From Candidatus Gastranaerophilales bacterium (lineage in GTDB: Bacteria > Cyanobacteriota > Vampirovibrionia > Gastranaerophilales > Gastranaerophilaceae), in the NCBI GenBank assembly GCA_947632315.1, contig CANROV010000008.1:1-22961 (forward strand): a stretch of 22,961 nt of DNA. Direction: 5' to 3'. Shown piece after piece: positions 1 through 8,591 of the stretch. The position numbers were made by a program, and so were the translations under genes. The stretch's first letter is position 1. Every line of letters starts with the position of its first letter. The notes under the pieces were generated by a model. It searched no databases, was not told the origin of the DNA, and saw only the letters and a list, made by a program, of their open reading frames with translations.

Positions 1-1
1 A

Positions 2-619
2 GAAAATGCTGCTTCAGACAGATTTAACCGTTATTGGAGAGGTGTTCCGCCTAAAAATAGAGGGGATTATGCATTTATTTCACATATGATTGAAACCGCA
101 GTTGCTGATGGCGGTAAAGTCGGGGTTGTTGTGCCTCACGGGGTTCTGTTTAGAGAAGGTGCAGAAGGTAAAATCAGAAAAGAGTTTATTGAAAATGATA
201 ATTTCTTAGATGCTGTAATTGGTTTGCCACAAAATCTATTTTATGGAACAGGAATTCCGGCTGCAATTCTGGTGTTTAAGAAGAACCGAAAAAATAATGA
301 CATCTTGTTTATAGATGCATCACGAGAATATGAATCATGTAAAAACCAGAATATATTGCGTGATTCGGATATTGAAAAAATTGTTCAAACATATAAAAAA
401 CGTGAAACAATTGAAAAATACTCTTATCTTGCAACTTTGGACGAAATTAAAGAAAACGAATACAACCTGAATATTCCTCGTTATGTTGATACTTTTGAAG
501 AAGAAGCAGAAATTGATATTCAGGCTACACAAAAGGAAATTGAAAACCTTGAAAAACAGTTGGCTGACGTTCAATCAAAAATGAAAGGATACTTAAAGGA
601 GCTTGGGATAAATGGATAA
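2..619 (+). CDS. hsdM: Type I restriction-modification methyltransferase subunit HsdM, 3' part
   Basis: C-terminal ~205 residues of the N6-adenine methyltransferase subunit of a type I R-M enzyme. The frame is open from base 2, so the gene starts before the window. Visible family hallmarks are the RGVPPK..GDYAFISHMIE stretch that follows the catalytic NPPF/Y motif, then the VGVVVPHGVLFR block and the GLPQNLFYGTGIPAAILVFKK block. The last ~45 residues are a charged, probably coiled-coil helix of the kind that packs against HsdS. The SAM-binding and NPPF/Y motifs lie upstream and cannot be checked. The stop overlaps the start of the next gene by 8 nt, so the two are co-translated. Family assignment is very secure. 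Confidence 0.96.
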   Translation, partial: ENAASDRFNRYWRGVPPKNRGDYAFISHMIETAVADGGKVGVVVPHGVLFREGAEGKIRKEFIENDNFLDAVIGLPQNLFYGTGIPAAILVFKKNRKNNDILFIDASREYESCKNQNILRDSDIEKIVQTYKKRETIEKYSYLATLDEIKENEYNLNIPRYVDTFEEEAEIDIQATQKEIENLEKQLADVQSKMKGYLKELGING

Positions 620-1688
620 AGATGACGAAAAAAATTTACCGGAAGAAAATAAGAATAACCTAATTAATTCTGAAGATTCACTTGGTGAGTTCTTAATTTA
701 TACAACTCCTGATGGTGATAAACAAATTCAGGTCAGATTAATTGACGAAACAGTTTGGCTCTCTCAGAAATTAATGGCTGAGCTTTTTCAAAAAGACATA
801 AGAACTATTAACGAACATATACTTAATGTGTTCGCAGAAAAGGAGCTGCCGCAGGACTTTTCAACTATCCGGAATTTCCGGATAGTTCAAAATGAGGGCG
901 GGCGCGAGGTTTCACGCGAAATATCTTTTTACAGTTTGGATATGATTATCTCTGTTGGCTACAGAGTAAAATCATTAAGAGGTACTCAATTCAGACAATG
1001 GGCAACTCAAAGAATAAAAGAATATTTGATTAAAGGATTTACTATCAATACAGAATATTTGAAAAATCCGGAAGGCAAAGATTATTTTGAAGAGCTACTA
1101 AAAGAAATTCGTGAAATTCGTGCGAGTGAAAAACGCTTCTATGCAAAGATTAAAGATATTTATGCAACGAGTGTTGATTATGATAAAACAGCGGATGTTA
1201 CACGTGATTTCTTTGCAATGGTTCAGAACAAGATGCTTTGGGCTGTTACAGGTCAAACAGCTGCAGAAATTATACATTCAAGAGCAAATGCAGATGAAAT
1301 CAATATGGGCTTAACGACTTGGAATGGCAAAAAGTTACTTGCTCCGGATGTAGTTATTGCTAAGAATTATCTCAAAAAAGATGAGATGGAAAAGCTTGAC
1401 CGATTGACTGTTATGTATCTTGATTATGCAGAATTGCAAGCAGAACGCAGAATTCCAATGACAATGATCGATTGGGCTACAAAACTTGATGGGCTTTTGA
1501 GTCTTAATGAAATGGAAATATTGACGCACAAAGGTAAAATTTCCAAAGAGTTGGCAGAAAAGAAAGCAAAAGCGGAATATCATAAATATGATGAAAAACG
1601 CAGACAACAAGAAATTATAGACTCTGATATTGAGTTTGCAAAAGAAATTGAAGAAATTAAACGAATAAATAAAAAGGATAAGGAGTGA
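612..1688 (+). CDS. RhuM-family (virulence RhuM) protein
   Basis: 358 aa. It matches the RhuM family (named from a Salmonella pathogenicity-island gene). The core is VRLIDETVWLSQKLMAELF, then a DIRTINEHILNVFAE helix resembling a DNA-binding helix, then NFRIVQNEGGREVSR and LDMIISVGYRVKSLRGTQFRQWAT, the most conserved part of the family. The C-terminal half (about residues 180-350) is helical and ends in a Lys/Glu-rich tail. RhuM genes are often carried inside type I R-M operons, as here, but their biochemical role is not established; DNA binding or a toxin-antitoxin-like role is inference. AAAGGAG at 595-601 lies 10 nt upstream of the ATG. The gene contains a perfect 11-bp palindrome (listed separately). 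Confidence 0.9.
   Translation: MDKDDEKNLPEENKNNLINSEDSLGEFLIYTTPDGDKQIQVRLIDETVWLSQKLMAELFQKDIRTINEHILNVFAEKELPQDFSTIRNFRIVQNEGGREVSREISFYSLDMIISVGYRVKSLRGTQFRQWATQRIKEYLIKGFTINTEYLKNPEGKDYFEELLKEIREIRASEKRFYAKIKDIYATSVDYDKTADVTRDFFAMVQNKMLWAVTGQTAAEIIHSRANADEINMGLTTWNGKKLLAPDVVIAKNYLKKDEMEKLDRLTVMYLDYAELQAERRIPMTMIDWATKLDGLLSLNEMEILTHKGKISKELAEKKAKAEYHKYDEKRRQQEIIDSDIEFAKEIEEIKRINKKDKE
863..887. repeat. Perfect 11-bp inverted repeat inside the RhuM gene
   Basis: AACTATCCGGA (863-873), a 3-nt loop ATT, then TCCGGATAGTT (877-887), with no mismatch. The stretch encodes part of TIRNFRIVQ, which is conserved in RhuM proteins, so the palindrome may be partly a by-product of the protein sequence. 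In RNA it would form a very stable hairpin. Confidence 0.85.
1681..1685 (+). promoter_or_regulatory. Ribosome binding site that sets the KTSC gene start
   Basis: AGGAG, spacing 5 nt to ATG 1691. It excludes the GTG at 1685 as the start. Confidence 0.75.
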
Positions 1689-1690
1689 TT

Positions 1691-1894
1691 ATGTTAAGAA
1701 TACCTGTCTCTTCAACTAATGTTAATAGCATCGGATATGCAAATGGTATTATTGAAGTAGAGTTTAATGATGGAAGTGTATATCAATATTATGGTGTGAA
1801 TGAAAGTGTATTTAGAAACTTTTTAAATGCGCCATCAAAGGGTAAATTTGTACATTATACATTAAAAGGATATGGTTATCAAAGGATTAAGTAA
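1691..1894 (+). CDS. KTSC-domain small protein
   Basis: 67 aa. The whole protein is one KTSC domain: PVSSTNVNSIGY at the N-terminus, then LEVEF-like strands (IIEVEFNDGSVYQYYGV) and the final GKFVHYTLKGYGYQRI. KTSC is named for its occurrence at the C-terminus of some lysyl-tRNA synthetases and is predicted to bind RNA or nucleic acid; stand-alone copies are common in phage and R-M neighbourhoods. The start is taken at ATG 1691 rather than the in-frame GTG at 1685, because the ribosome site AGGAG (1681-1685) is 5 nt from the ATG but overlaps the GTG. The stop shares one base with the next start (TAATG). Confidence 0.88.
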   Translation: MLRIPVSSTNVNSIGYANGIIEVEFNDGSVYQYYGVNESVFRNFLNAPSKGKFVHYTLKGYGYQRIK

Positions 1895-2358
1895 TGCTAA
1901 TTTTAAAATTTTTACAACATAATGCTGAATGGATGTGTGCAATAGCGATAGTAGGATTTACCGCTGTTCAATGTTGGCTTGCGTATCAGCAAAATATACA
2001 AATTATAAGAATGAAACGTTTAGAACTTGCTCATAGGCTTGATGAAGTTGCAGCACAATTTTTGGGGCAACATGAAGAAGCAAGCTATGTAAGCAGATGG
2101 TTGGTCGCTAATGCAAGCAATTTTGCATTCCTTTTAAATGCAAAAGATATTGAAAAATACAAAAGATTAGCAAATTTTATGTTAAATTATACAAGAATGT
2201 CATATGAACCAAGTACAGAAGAAAAAATTGAAGTTTTAAAAACCTTCTTGGAACTTGTAGGGCAACTTGATTTTGTGTTGGGTAATGCGAAGTATGGCTT
2301 TGTTGAAGCAGGAAAAGAATTTGAATCAACAAATAAAGGGACTGAAAAATGCGAATAA
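1894..2358 (+). CDS. Unknown protein with one N-terminal membrane segment
   Basis: 154 aa, not recognised as a named family. Residues about 13-30 (WMCAIAIVGFTAVQCWLAY) form one hydrophobic helix, followed by a positively charged IRMKR stretch, so most of the protein should be cytoplasmic. The rest is predicted all-helical. It is coupled to its neighbours: the start shares one base with the KTSC stop and its end overlaps the next gene by 10 nt. Its place between hsdM and hsdS suggests an accessory part of the restriction island, perhaps a membrane anchor or effector, but nothing in the sequence shows a catalytic motif. Confidence 0.75.
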   Translation: MLILKFLQHNAEWMCAIAIVGFTAVQCWLAYQQNIQIIRMKRLELAHRLDEVAAQFLGQHEEASYVSRWLVANASNFAFLLNAKDIEKYKRLANFMLNYTRMSYEPSTEEKIEVLKTFLELVGQLDFVLGNAKYGFVEAGKEFESTNKGTEKCE

Positions 2359-2813
2359 TATCAATTAAAATCAACAAAACAGAAATCTACTATGCTGTAA
2401 TGGCTAAACAGGATGATGGAAACATTATTTTAGAAAAAGATGATAAGCAAGCAATTCCTCAAAATAAAACGACACCGGAATTAATGAAATATTTAAAAGA
2501 AACTTTCGACAATATGCTTGTGAAAAGTGATTCTATAGATAAAGTTGTATTCTGGTGTGATTTTAATAACGAGTCGCCATTAATTGCTATGGGACTTGGA
2601 ATCTTAAATTATTGTTGTGCAAATAAAAATATTATTACGGATAGCAAATATACAGCAAATATTACAGCTAAAAAATTAGGTTTTCAATCAAATGAAAGAC
2701 AAACAGCAGCAATTGATCTATTGAAAAATATGTATACAAATAGTAGATATAAAAATCAAGAAAGCAGAAAAGTATTTGCAATCGGTACGATGATTCTGAA
2801 GGAAAGGAATTAA
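2349..2813 (+). CDS. Unknown 154-aa protein, possible RNase H-like fold, paired with kinase
   Basis: 154 aa. The N-terminus reads as paired strands (RIISIKINKTEIYYAVM), then a helix (TPELMKYLKETFDNML) and another strand (DKVVFWCDFN). The C-terminal part has an NERQTAAIDLLKNMY helix and ends in VFAIGTMILKE. This order resembles the small RuvC/RNase H-like DUF3010 type, but the first-strand acidic residue expected of an active nuclease is replaced (SIKI), so catalysis is doubtful and the fold itself is only a guess. It lies 2 nt before the kinase start and overlaps the previous gene by 10 nt. The close pairing suggests it works with, or is a substrate or inhibitor of, the kinase. Confidence 0.7.
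   Translation: MRIISIKINKTEIYYAVMAKQDDGNIILEKDDKQAIPQNKTTPELMKYLKETFDNMLVKSDSIDKVVFWCDFNNESPLIAMGLGILNYCCANKNIITDSKYTANITAKKLGFQSNERQTAAIDLLKNMYTNSRYKNQESRKVFAIGTMILKERN
2801..2809 (+). promoter_or_regulatory. Ribosome binding site for the TTG-started kinase
   Basis: GGAAAGGAA lies 6 nt before TTG 2816. The first in-frame ATG would fall after the kinase glycine loop, so TTG is the start. Confidence 0.65.
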
Positions 2814-2815
2814 AA

Positions 2816-3850
2816 TTGTTATTTCAAGAGCAAGAATATGTAAATAAATTCCAAGTTATAGAATATAAAGGTGCTGGTTCGTTCGGTGAAACATATAAAG
2901 TTTTACATACGGGTCTTGAGCAAATATGGGCTTTAAAATTTAGCAAAAAAATGAATTGTGTTGAAGAAATACAAAAAGTATTGACTGAAGCTCAAGTTCA
3001 AGTACAATTTGAAAACGACAATATTGTAAAAGTATATGATGTAGATAAATATGAATTAAATAAAAATCTGTATATTTATATTGCTATGGAATATATGCCT
3101 AATGGTACACTAGGTTCATTAATGGAGTCGCAATTTATTTCTATTAAAAAGTCAGTAGATCTATTTATAAAAATATTATTTGCCTTAGAGTATATGCATA
3201 GTCAAGGATATTTACACAGGGATATTAAACCCGATAATATATTACTTGATGAAAATTATAATCCTAAACTTTCTGACTTTGGTCTAAGTAATACATTCGA
3301 AGTGTGTTTAAAAAAACCGAATGGATATACTACTCATTTAGCTCCCGAATGTTTTAACGATTTTAAAAATACTATTCAAACAGATGTATATGCTGCGGGT
3401 GTTACATTATTTAGAATCATAAATAATTATGCCGATTGGAATACTATATTAAGCAAAAATAAAATTACATGCAACGATTTAAAAAAAGGGAATTTAATAA
3501 AAAAAATAGGATTCAATCCTTGTATTCCCCCAAAAGTAGTACGAATTATAAATAAAGCGACAAATAAAGATCCCAATAAACGTTATAAATCAATTACTGA
3601 GTTTAAGAATGCATTGTCAAAATTAAATATTATATATGACTGGGCTCCAGTAAAAAATGGTCTTGAATGGAATGGGGTTGGTACAAAATATACATACAAA
3701 ATAGAAATAACTCATCGCCCTAGATTAAAGAAATGGGATGTTGTAGTAAAGAAAAATAACAGAAAATTTAGAAACTTCCTATGCAATACGAAACAAGATG
3801 TAATTAATGAAATGTTTGAATTTATAAGAGGAACATACAATGAGCAATAA
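2816..3850 (+). CDS. Hanks-type serine/threonine protein kinase
   Basis: 344 aa with a complete kinase core. The glycine loop is GAGSFG (residues 19-24), ATP lysine K41 in ALKF, catalytic loop HRDIKPDN (134-141), DFG (154-156) and APE (176-178). All catalytic residues are present, so an active kinase is expected. There is no membrane segment and no PASTA or other sensor domain. Residues about 280-344 form a small extra domain (WNGVGTKYTYKIEI..., then KWDVVVKK and a final helix) of unknown role. The start is TTG with a good ribosome site. The 3' end overlaps hsdS by 11 nt. A kinase embedded between hsdM and hsdS recalls kinases in phage-defence loci such as BREX type 2 (PglW) or Stk2. Control of the R-M enzyme, or an independent abortive response, are both possible. 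Confidence 0.93.
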   Translation: MLFQEQEYVNKFQVIEYKGAGSFGETYKVLHTGLEQIWALKFSKKMNCVEEIQKVLTEAQVQVQFENDNIVKVYDVDKYELNKNLYIYIAMEYMPNGTLGSLMESQFISIKKSVDLFIKILFALEYMHSQGYLHRDIKPDNILLDENYNPKLSDFGLSNTFEVCLKKPNGYTTHLAPECFNDFKNTIQTDVYAAGVTLFRIINNYADWNTILSKNKITCNDLKKGNLIKKIGFNPCIPPKVVRIINKATNKDPNKRYKSITEFKNALSKLNIIYDWAPVKNGLEWNGVGTKYTYKIEITHRPRLKKWDVVVKKNNRKFRNFLCNTKQDVINEMFEFIRGTYNEQ

Positions 3851-4988
3851 TGTTCTAATAGAAAATAAAAAAGGTTATAAGAAAACAAAACTCGGCTGGA
3901 TTCCTGAAGATTGGGATGTTTTTAAATTGGGTGATTTTTTTACATTAACGAGTGGTGTCACCAAACCATACGATTTGCATGAATTACAAGGATGCAATGA
4001 TAACCCTGTATTTGGTGGGAATGGAATTATTGGCTATTCAAAAAAAGCCCTTCTAAACCAAAAAGTACTGATTATAGGAAGGGTAGGAGAAAAATGCGGA
4101 TGTGTACATTATTTAAAAACTCCTTGTTGGGTTACAGATAATGCCCTATATACAAACAACATAAAGAAAAATTTTAATTATGAATATATGTATTATCTTT
4201 TACAAAAAATAAATTTAAATAGGTATAGAAATAAGGGTGGGCAACCATTGGTTTCGCAAAAACCTATTTATTGTACTATTATGGCTATGCCGAAAATAAA
4301 CGAACAAGAAAAAATTGCTGAGATATTGTCGGCTTGGGATGACGGAATTGAAACTCTAAAAAAACTTATTCAAAGAAATGAAATAAGATATAAAAGTATT
4401 TTACAGAAAAAATTAGTTGGAAATAATAGATTAAAAAATTGCTTAATTGAAATAACAGAAAAAAATTCAAAAAATTTAGTTAAAAATGTATTAAGTGTTA
4501 CAAACTCTCGAGGTTTTATTAATCAAGATGAACAATTTGAAAGAAATGTTGCAAGTAAAAATCTAAAAATATATAAAATTATAAAGCAGCATCAATTTGC
4601 ATATAATCCATCCAGAATAAATGTTGGTTCTATTGCTTTATTAACAAATTTTGATTTTGGAATAGTAAGTCCAATTTATGTTGTTTTTATTACAGATGAG
4701 ACAAAATTATTAAGCACGTATCTAAAGCATTATTTTAAAGCTCCTAATTTTTTTAAACAGATGAAAACTTATACACAAGGTGGAGTCAGGGAAAATTTAA
4801 GTTTTAAAGCTTTACAGATGATGAAACTTAAAATACCATCAATTGATGAACAAATAAAAATTACAAAATTGTTGGATATGCTTGAACAGGAAATACAAAT
4901 ATTAAACTCTAAATTAGAAAAGTTAAAAGAACAGAAAAAAGGCTTAATGCAAAAACTGCTCACTGGACAAATTAGGGTAAGGTTATAA
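3840..4988 (+). CDS. hsdS: Type I restriction specificity subunit HsdS
   Basis: 382 aa with the usual two-half layout. Target-recognition domain 1 spans about 15-150 (starts GWIPEDWDVFKLGDFFTL). A conserved helix follows (NEQEKIAEILSAWDDGIETLKKLI..., about 155-195). Target-recognition domain 2 spans about 200-330, and a second helix (DEQIKITKLLDMLEQEI...LKEQKKGLMQKLLTGQIRV) ends the protein. The two helices act as the spacer that sets the gap in the bipartite DNA target. The start overlaps the kinase gene by 11 nt. No second hsdS, recombinase gene or inverted hsdS fragment is seen, so no sign of a phase-variable shufflon in this window. The target sequence cannot be predicted from here. Confidence 0.95.
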   Translation: MSNNVLIENKKGYKKTKLGWIPEDWDVFKLGDFFTLTSGVTKPYDLHELQGCNDNPVFGGNGIIGYSKKALLNQKVLIIGRVGEKCGCVHYLKTPCWVTDNALYTNNIKKNFNYEYMYYLLQKINLNRYRNKGGQPLVSQKPIYCTIMAMPKINEQEKIAEILSAWDDGIETLKKLIQRNEIRYKSILQKKLVGNNRLKNCLIEITEKNSKNLVKNVLSVTNSRGFINQDEQFERNVASKNLKIYKIIKQHQFAYNPSRINVGSIALLTNFDFGIVSPIYVVFITDETKLLSTYLKHYFKAPNFFKQMKTYTQGGVRENLSFKALQMMKLKIPSIDEQIKITKLLDMLEQEIQILNSKLEKLKEQKKGLMQKLLTGQIRVRL

Positions 4989-4998
4989 AGGAGGTAAT

Positions 4999-5247
4999 AT
5001 GACTGATAAACGAAAAACTAATTCACACCACGTAACATTTAATAAAGAAACAAATAAGTGGGAAGGAAAAAGAGTCGGAGCAAAAAGAGCTTCTGTTGTT
5101 GGTGAAACAAAAGACGAAGTTGTTAAGAAAACTCGTGAAATTAGTAAAAACCAAGGTACCGAATTAAAAATTCATAATAAAGACGGGAAAATATCTCAAT
5201 CAGACAGTCACGGAAAAGATCCTTACCCGCCGAAAGATAAAAAATAA
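4999..5247 (+). CDS. DUF2188-domain small protein
   Basis: 82 aa. The core HHVTFNKETNKWEGKRVGAKRASVVGETKDEVVKKTREISKNQGTEL... with a final IHNKDGKISQSDSHGKDP fits the DUF2188 family, whose members have a W-x-V-K-x-x-G-A-x-R-A-S block, a helix and an H-x-x-D-G-x-I end. Function is unknown. Family members are short, soluble and frequently sit in restriction islands. A strong ribosome site (AAGGAGG, 4988-4994) precedes the ATG, and it lies 10 nt after hsdS. The reading frame stays open after its stop codon (see 5248-5388). Confidence 0.85.
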   Translation: MTDKRKTNSHHVTFNKETNKWEGKRVGAKRASVVGETKDEVVKKTREISKNQGTELKIHNKDGKISQSDSHGKDPYPPKDKK

Positions 5248-5388
5248 ATAGCAATTTTTGATAAAATAAAATTAGACAATATTAAGGCAATTAAAGAAAT
5301 TATTGAAAGTACTCAGAATATTAAATTAAAATTGCTTATTTTAGATTTAAAACAGCATTGTTATCGGTATAGAAATAATAAAAAATAA
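5248..5388 (+). pseudogene. Start-less open frame after DUF2188, possible gene remnant
   Basis: Directly after the DUF2188 stop, the same frame stays open for 46 codons and ends at TAA 5386-5388. It reads as a plausible helical peptide (FDKIKLDNIKAIKEIIEST...LKLLILDLKQH). No ATG, GTG or well-placed TTG starts it; only ATA or ATT codons are available near its head. It may be a decayed small gene, an ATT-started small protein, or chance in AT-rich DNA. Confidence 0.3.
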
Positions 5389-5399
5389 GGTAAATTATT

Positions 5400-8300
5400 A
5401 TGCAAACACCATCATTTCAAGAAAATCATATATCACAAATACCTGCACTGCAGTTGTTGCAGAATTTAGGTTATAGTTATTTGACTCCTAAAGAAATTTT
5501 GAAAGAACGACAAGGAAAATTAAGTAATGTTATTCTTGAGGACATTTTAGAGCAGCAGCTTATGAAAATAAATGAGATAAACTTCAAAGGAAAAGTTTAT
5601 CCATTTTCTCATGCAAGTATTCGTGGAGCTGTTAATGCATTAAAAAACATCACTATGTTTGATGGTTTGGTTACAACCAATTCAAAAATTTATGACTTAC
5701 TAACACTTGGCAAAAGTTTTGAAGAATCAATCGGAAACGATAGAAAAAGTTTCACTATAAACTATATCGATTGGAATAATCTTGAAAATAATGTATTTCA
5801 TATTACAGAAGAATTTGAAGTAAACAGAACTTCCAACAAAAAAAAATATCGTCCGGATATAGTTCTTTTTGTAAATGGTATTCCGTTATGCATCATTGAA
5901 TGTAAAAGACCTGATATAAAAGAACCGTTAGAAGAAGCCAAATCGCAACATTTAAGGAATCAGCAAGAAGACGGAATTCCGCATTTATACAAATATTCTC
6001 AAATATTACTTTCACTAACGTCAAATAAAGTTCAATATGCAACAACAGGTACTCCAAGAAAATTCTGGGCTACTTGGAAAGAACAAAAATTAAAAGAATC
6101 AGACTTGCAATATTTGGTTAATAAACCATTATTAATTGAACAAAAAAATAGACTTTTTGCAGACAGATTCAAATATGTAAGAAAATATTTTGATAATATC
6201 GAATCTGAAGGTCGGCTTGTAACAGAGCAAGATAAATTATTGTATTCTTTATGTTCTCCAAAACGATTATTAGAACTTATATACAAATATATAGTATTTG
6301 ATGCCGGTATTAAGAAAATCGCTCGTTATCAGCAGTATTTTGCTGTTCAAGATACGTTAGAAAGAATAAAAATTATAAGAGATGACCATAGACAAGGAGG
6401 TGTAATTTGGCATACACAAGGTAGCGGAAAATCTCTCACTATGGTTATGCTTGCAAAAGCAATATCATTGGAACCCGAAATTGTTAATCCTAAAGTTATT
6501 ATTGTAACTGATAGAATAGATCTTGATAAACAAATTTCAGATACATTTAAATCATGCGGTAAAGTTGTAAAAAAAGCTACAAGCGGAGAAGATTTAGGAA
6601 ATATCATCGCAGGTAACAAAGAAACAATAATTACTACTGTTATTAATAAATTCCAAGCAGCATTACGTAAGAAAAAAGTTATTGATAATTCCAAGAACGT
6701 GTTTGTTCTTGTTGATGAAAGCCATCGCAGTCAATATGGAAGTGCAAATGCCCTTATGCAGAAAGTTTTTCCTAATGCTTGTTATATAGGTTTTACAGGT
6801 ACTCCATTGATGAAGAAAGAAAAAAGTACTGCTGTTAAATTTGGCGGGATAATTGGTACTCCTTATACAATTAACCAAGCAGTAGAAGATAAAGCCGTAT
6901 TGCCTTTGTATTATGAAAGCAGATTGGCTGTTCAAAATGTTACCCAAAACAGCATTGATAAATACTTTGATATTATATCAAGGGATTTGACAGACAACCA
7001 AAAAGCCGATTTAAAGAAGAAATTCAGTACAAGAAGAATTTTAAATGAGGCTGAACAAAAAATTGCGAATGTTGCACTTGATATAAGTCAGCATTTTGAG
7101 CACAAGTATAAAGGAACAGGTTTCAAAGGACAATTAACCGCACCATCAAAAGCAATTGCTCTAAAATACAAAAAATATTTAGACGAACTTAGTATGATAA
7201 CTTCAGAAGTCGTTATTTCAGCACCTGATACAAGAGAAGGGAACGATGATATTTATGAAGAAACTTCAAGTGAAGTAAATCAATTTTGGAAGCGAATGAT
7301 GGGCAGATTTGGAAACGAATCAGAATATAATGCTCAAATTATTAATCAGTTTAAAAACGCCCCGGAGCCTGAGATATTAATTGTAGTTGATAAATTGTTA
7401 ACAGGTTTTGATGCTCCTAAAAATTCAGTTCTGTATATTGCTCGTTCATTAAAAGAACATGGGCTTTTGCAGGCTATTGCAAGAGTAAATCGTCTTGAAG
7501 AAGGAAAAGATTATGGTGAAATAATAGACTATTATGGACTTTTAACTGAGTTAGATGAAGCACTTTTAACTTACAGCAACATCGGCGATTTTGATGAAGA
7601 AGATATTCAAGATGCACTTGTATCTGCCCAAGAAGAAATTAAAAAATTACCGCAACTGCATTCTGATTTGTGGGAAATATTTAACGGTATAAACAAATAC
7701 GATATTGAAGCATATGAACAGCATTTAAAATATGAAGATGACAGAGATAAGTTCTATGATAAATTAAGTCAATATTCAAAAGTCTTACAACTTGCTTTGG
7801 GTAATTTCAAGTTTTTGGAGGAAACCCCTGAAAAGAAAATTAACACATATAAAAATGACTTAAAATTTTTCTTAAACTTACGAGTTTCTTTGAAATCTCG
7901 CTACGCAGAATCTATTGACAGAAAAGAATATGAAGCAAAAATTCAAAAATTGATAGATACTTACGTTACTTCGGATGAAATAATACAAGTAACAGAGCCT
8001 GTCGATATTTTTGATACAGAAAAATTTAAAGCAGAAGTAGAAAAGAAGCAAAGTACTCGTTCAAAAGCAGATACAATAGCTTATAGAATTTCTCGTACGA
8101 TATCCGAAAAATGGGACGATGACCCGATTTTTTATAAAAAGTTATCTGAACTTTTAAAGGAAGCTATTGCTAAATATTCAAAACAAATAATGGACGAAGC
8201 AGAAAGGCTTAAAAATGATAATGCTTATTTAGGCAGAGTGACTGAAATATTAACAATGGCTAGAACAAGAACCGGTGATGATATTCCGATTTCTATTTTG

Positions 8301-8591
8301 AATAACGAAGTTGCAAAAGCCTTTTATGGAGTGGTTTATGAAAAAATAAAAGAATATAATGCATCAAAAGATTCTGCTGCAGAACTTGCACTCAAAATAG
8401 ATAAGATTATTTTGGATAATCAGTATGTTGATTGGATAAAAAATACTGATTTACAAAATAAAATTATCAATGATATTGAAGATATTTTATTTGAGTTTAA
8501 AGACACAAATAAGATTGACATTACATTTGATGATATAGATTTTATAATTGATGAATCAATGAAAATTGCTAAGAGAAGGTATGCAAAATGA
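5400..8591 (+). CDS. hsdR: Type I restriction endonuclease subunit HsdR
   Basis: 1063 aa, typical HsdR length. The N-terminal PD-(D/E)xK nuclease shows D153 (RPDIVLF) and E167-C-K169 (IIECKRP). The SF2 motor follows: Walker A GSGKS (341-345), Walker B VDESH (438-442), GFTGTP (464-469), DKLLTGFDAP (664-673) and QAIARVNR near 690. The last ~300 residues are helical and bind the HsdMS core. Nuclease and motor motifs are intact, so the enzyme should translocate and cleave. It starts after a 152-nt gap from DUF2188, the only sizeable gap in the operon, and its end overlaps the next gene as ATGA. Together with hsdM and hsdS it gives a complete type I system. Confidence 0.97.
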   Translation: MQTPSFQENHISQIPALQLLQNLGYSYLTPKEILKERQGKLSNVILEDILEQQLMKINEINFKGKVYPFSHASIRGAVNALKNITMFDGLVTTNSKIYDLLTLGKSFEESIGNDRKSFTINYIDWNNLENNVFHITEEFEVNRTSNKKKYRPDIVLFVNGIPLCIIECKRPDIKEPLEEAKSQHLRNQQEDGIPHLYKYSQILLSLTSNKVQYATTGTPRKFWATWKEQKLKESDLQYLVNKPLLIEQKNRLFADRFKYVRKYFDNIESEGRLVTEQDKLLYSLCSPKRLLELIYKYIVFDAGIKKIARYQQYFAVQDTLERIKIIRDDHRQGGVIWHTQGSGKSLTMVMLAKAISLEPEIVNPKVIIVTDRIDLDKQISDTFKSCGKVVKKATSGEDLGNIIAGNKETIITTVINKFQAALRKKKVIDNSKNVFVLVDESHRSQYGSANALMQKVFPNACYIGFTGTPLMKKEKSTAVKFGGIIGTPYTINQAVEDKAVLPLYYESRLAVQNVTQNSIDKYFDIISRDLTDNQKADLKKKFSTRRILNEAEQKIANVALDISQHFEHKYKGTGFKGQLTAPSKAIALKYKKYLDELSMITSEVVISAPDTREGNDDIYEETSSEVNQFWKRMMGRFGNESEYNAQIINQFKNAPEPEILIVVDKLLTGFDAPKNSVLYIARSLKEHGLLQAIARVNRLEEGKDYGEIIDYYGLLTELDEALLTYSNIGDFDEEDIQDALVSAQEEIKKLPQLHSDLWEIFNGINKYDIEAYEQHLKYEDDRDKFYDKLSQYSKVLQLALGNFKFLEETPEKKINTYKNDLKFFLNLRVSLKSRYAESIDRKEYEAKIQKLIDTYVTSDEIIQVTEPVDIFDTEKFKAEVEKKQSTRSKADTIAYRISRTISEKWDDDPIFYKKLSELLKEAIAKYSKQIMDEAERLKNDNAYLGRVTEILTMARTRTGDDIPISILNNEVAKAFYGVVYEKIKEYNASKDSAAELALKIDKIILDNQYVDWIKNTDLQNKIINDIEDILFEFKDTNKIDITFDDIDFIIDESMKIAKRRYAK

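Noticed and set aside
335..574. Minus-strand and out-of-frame ORFs inside hsdM, rhuM, hsdR, hsdS and others
   Set aside because: They are antisense shadows of clear genes, low in complexity (Phe/Ile/Cys-rich) and lack ribosome sites.
3840..4988. Phase-variable hsdS by inversion
   Set aside because: No second hsdS fragment, inverted copy or recombinase gene lies in the window.
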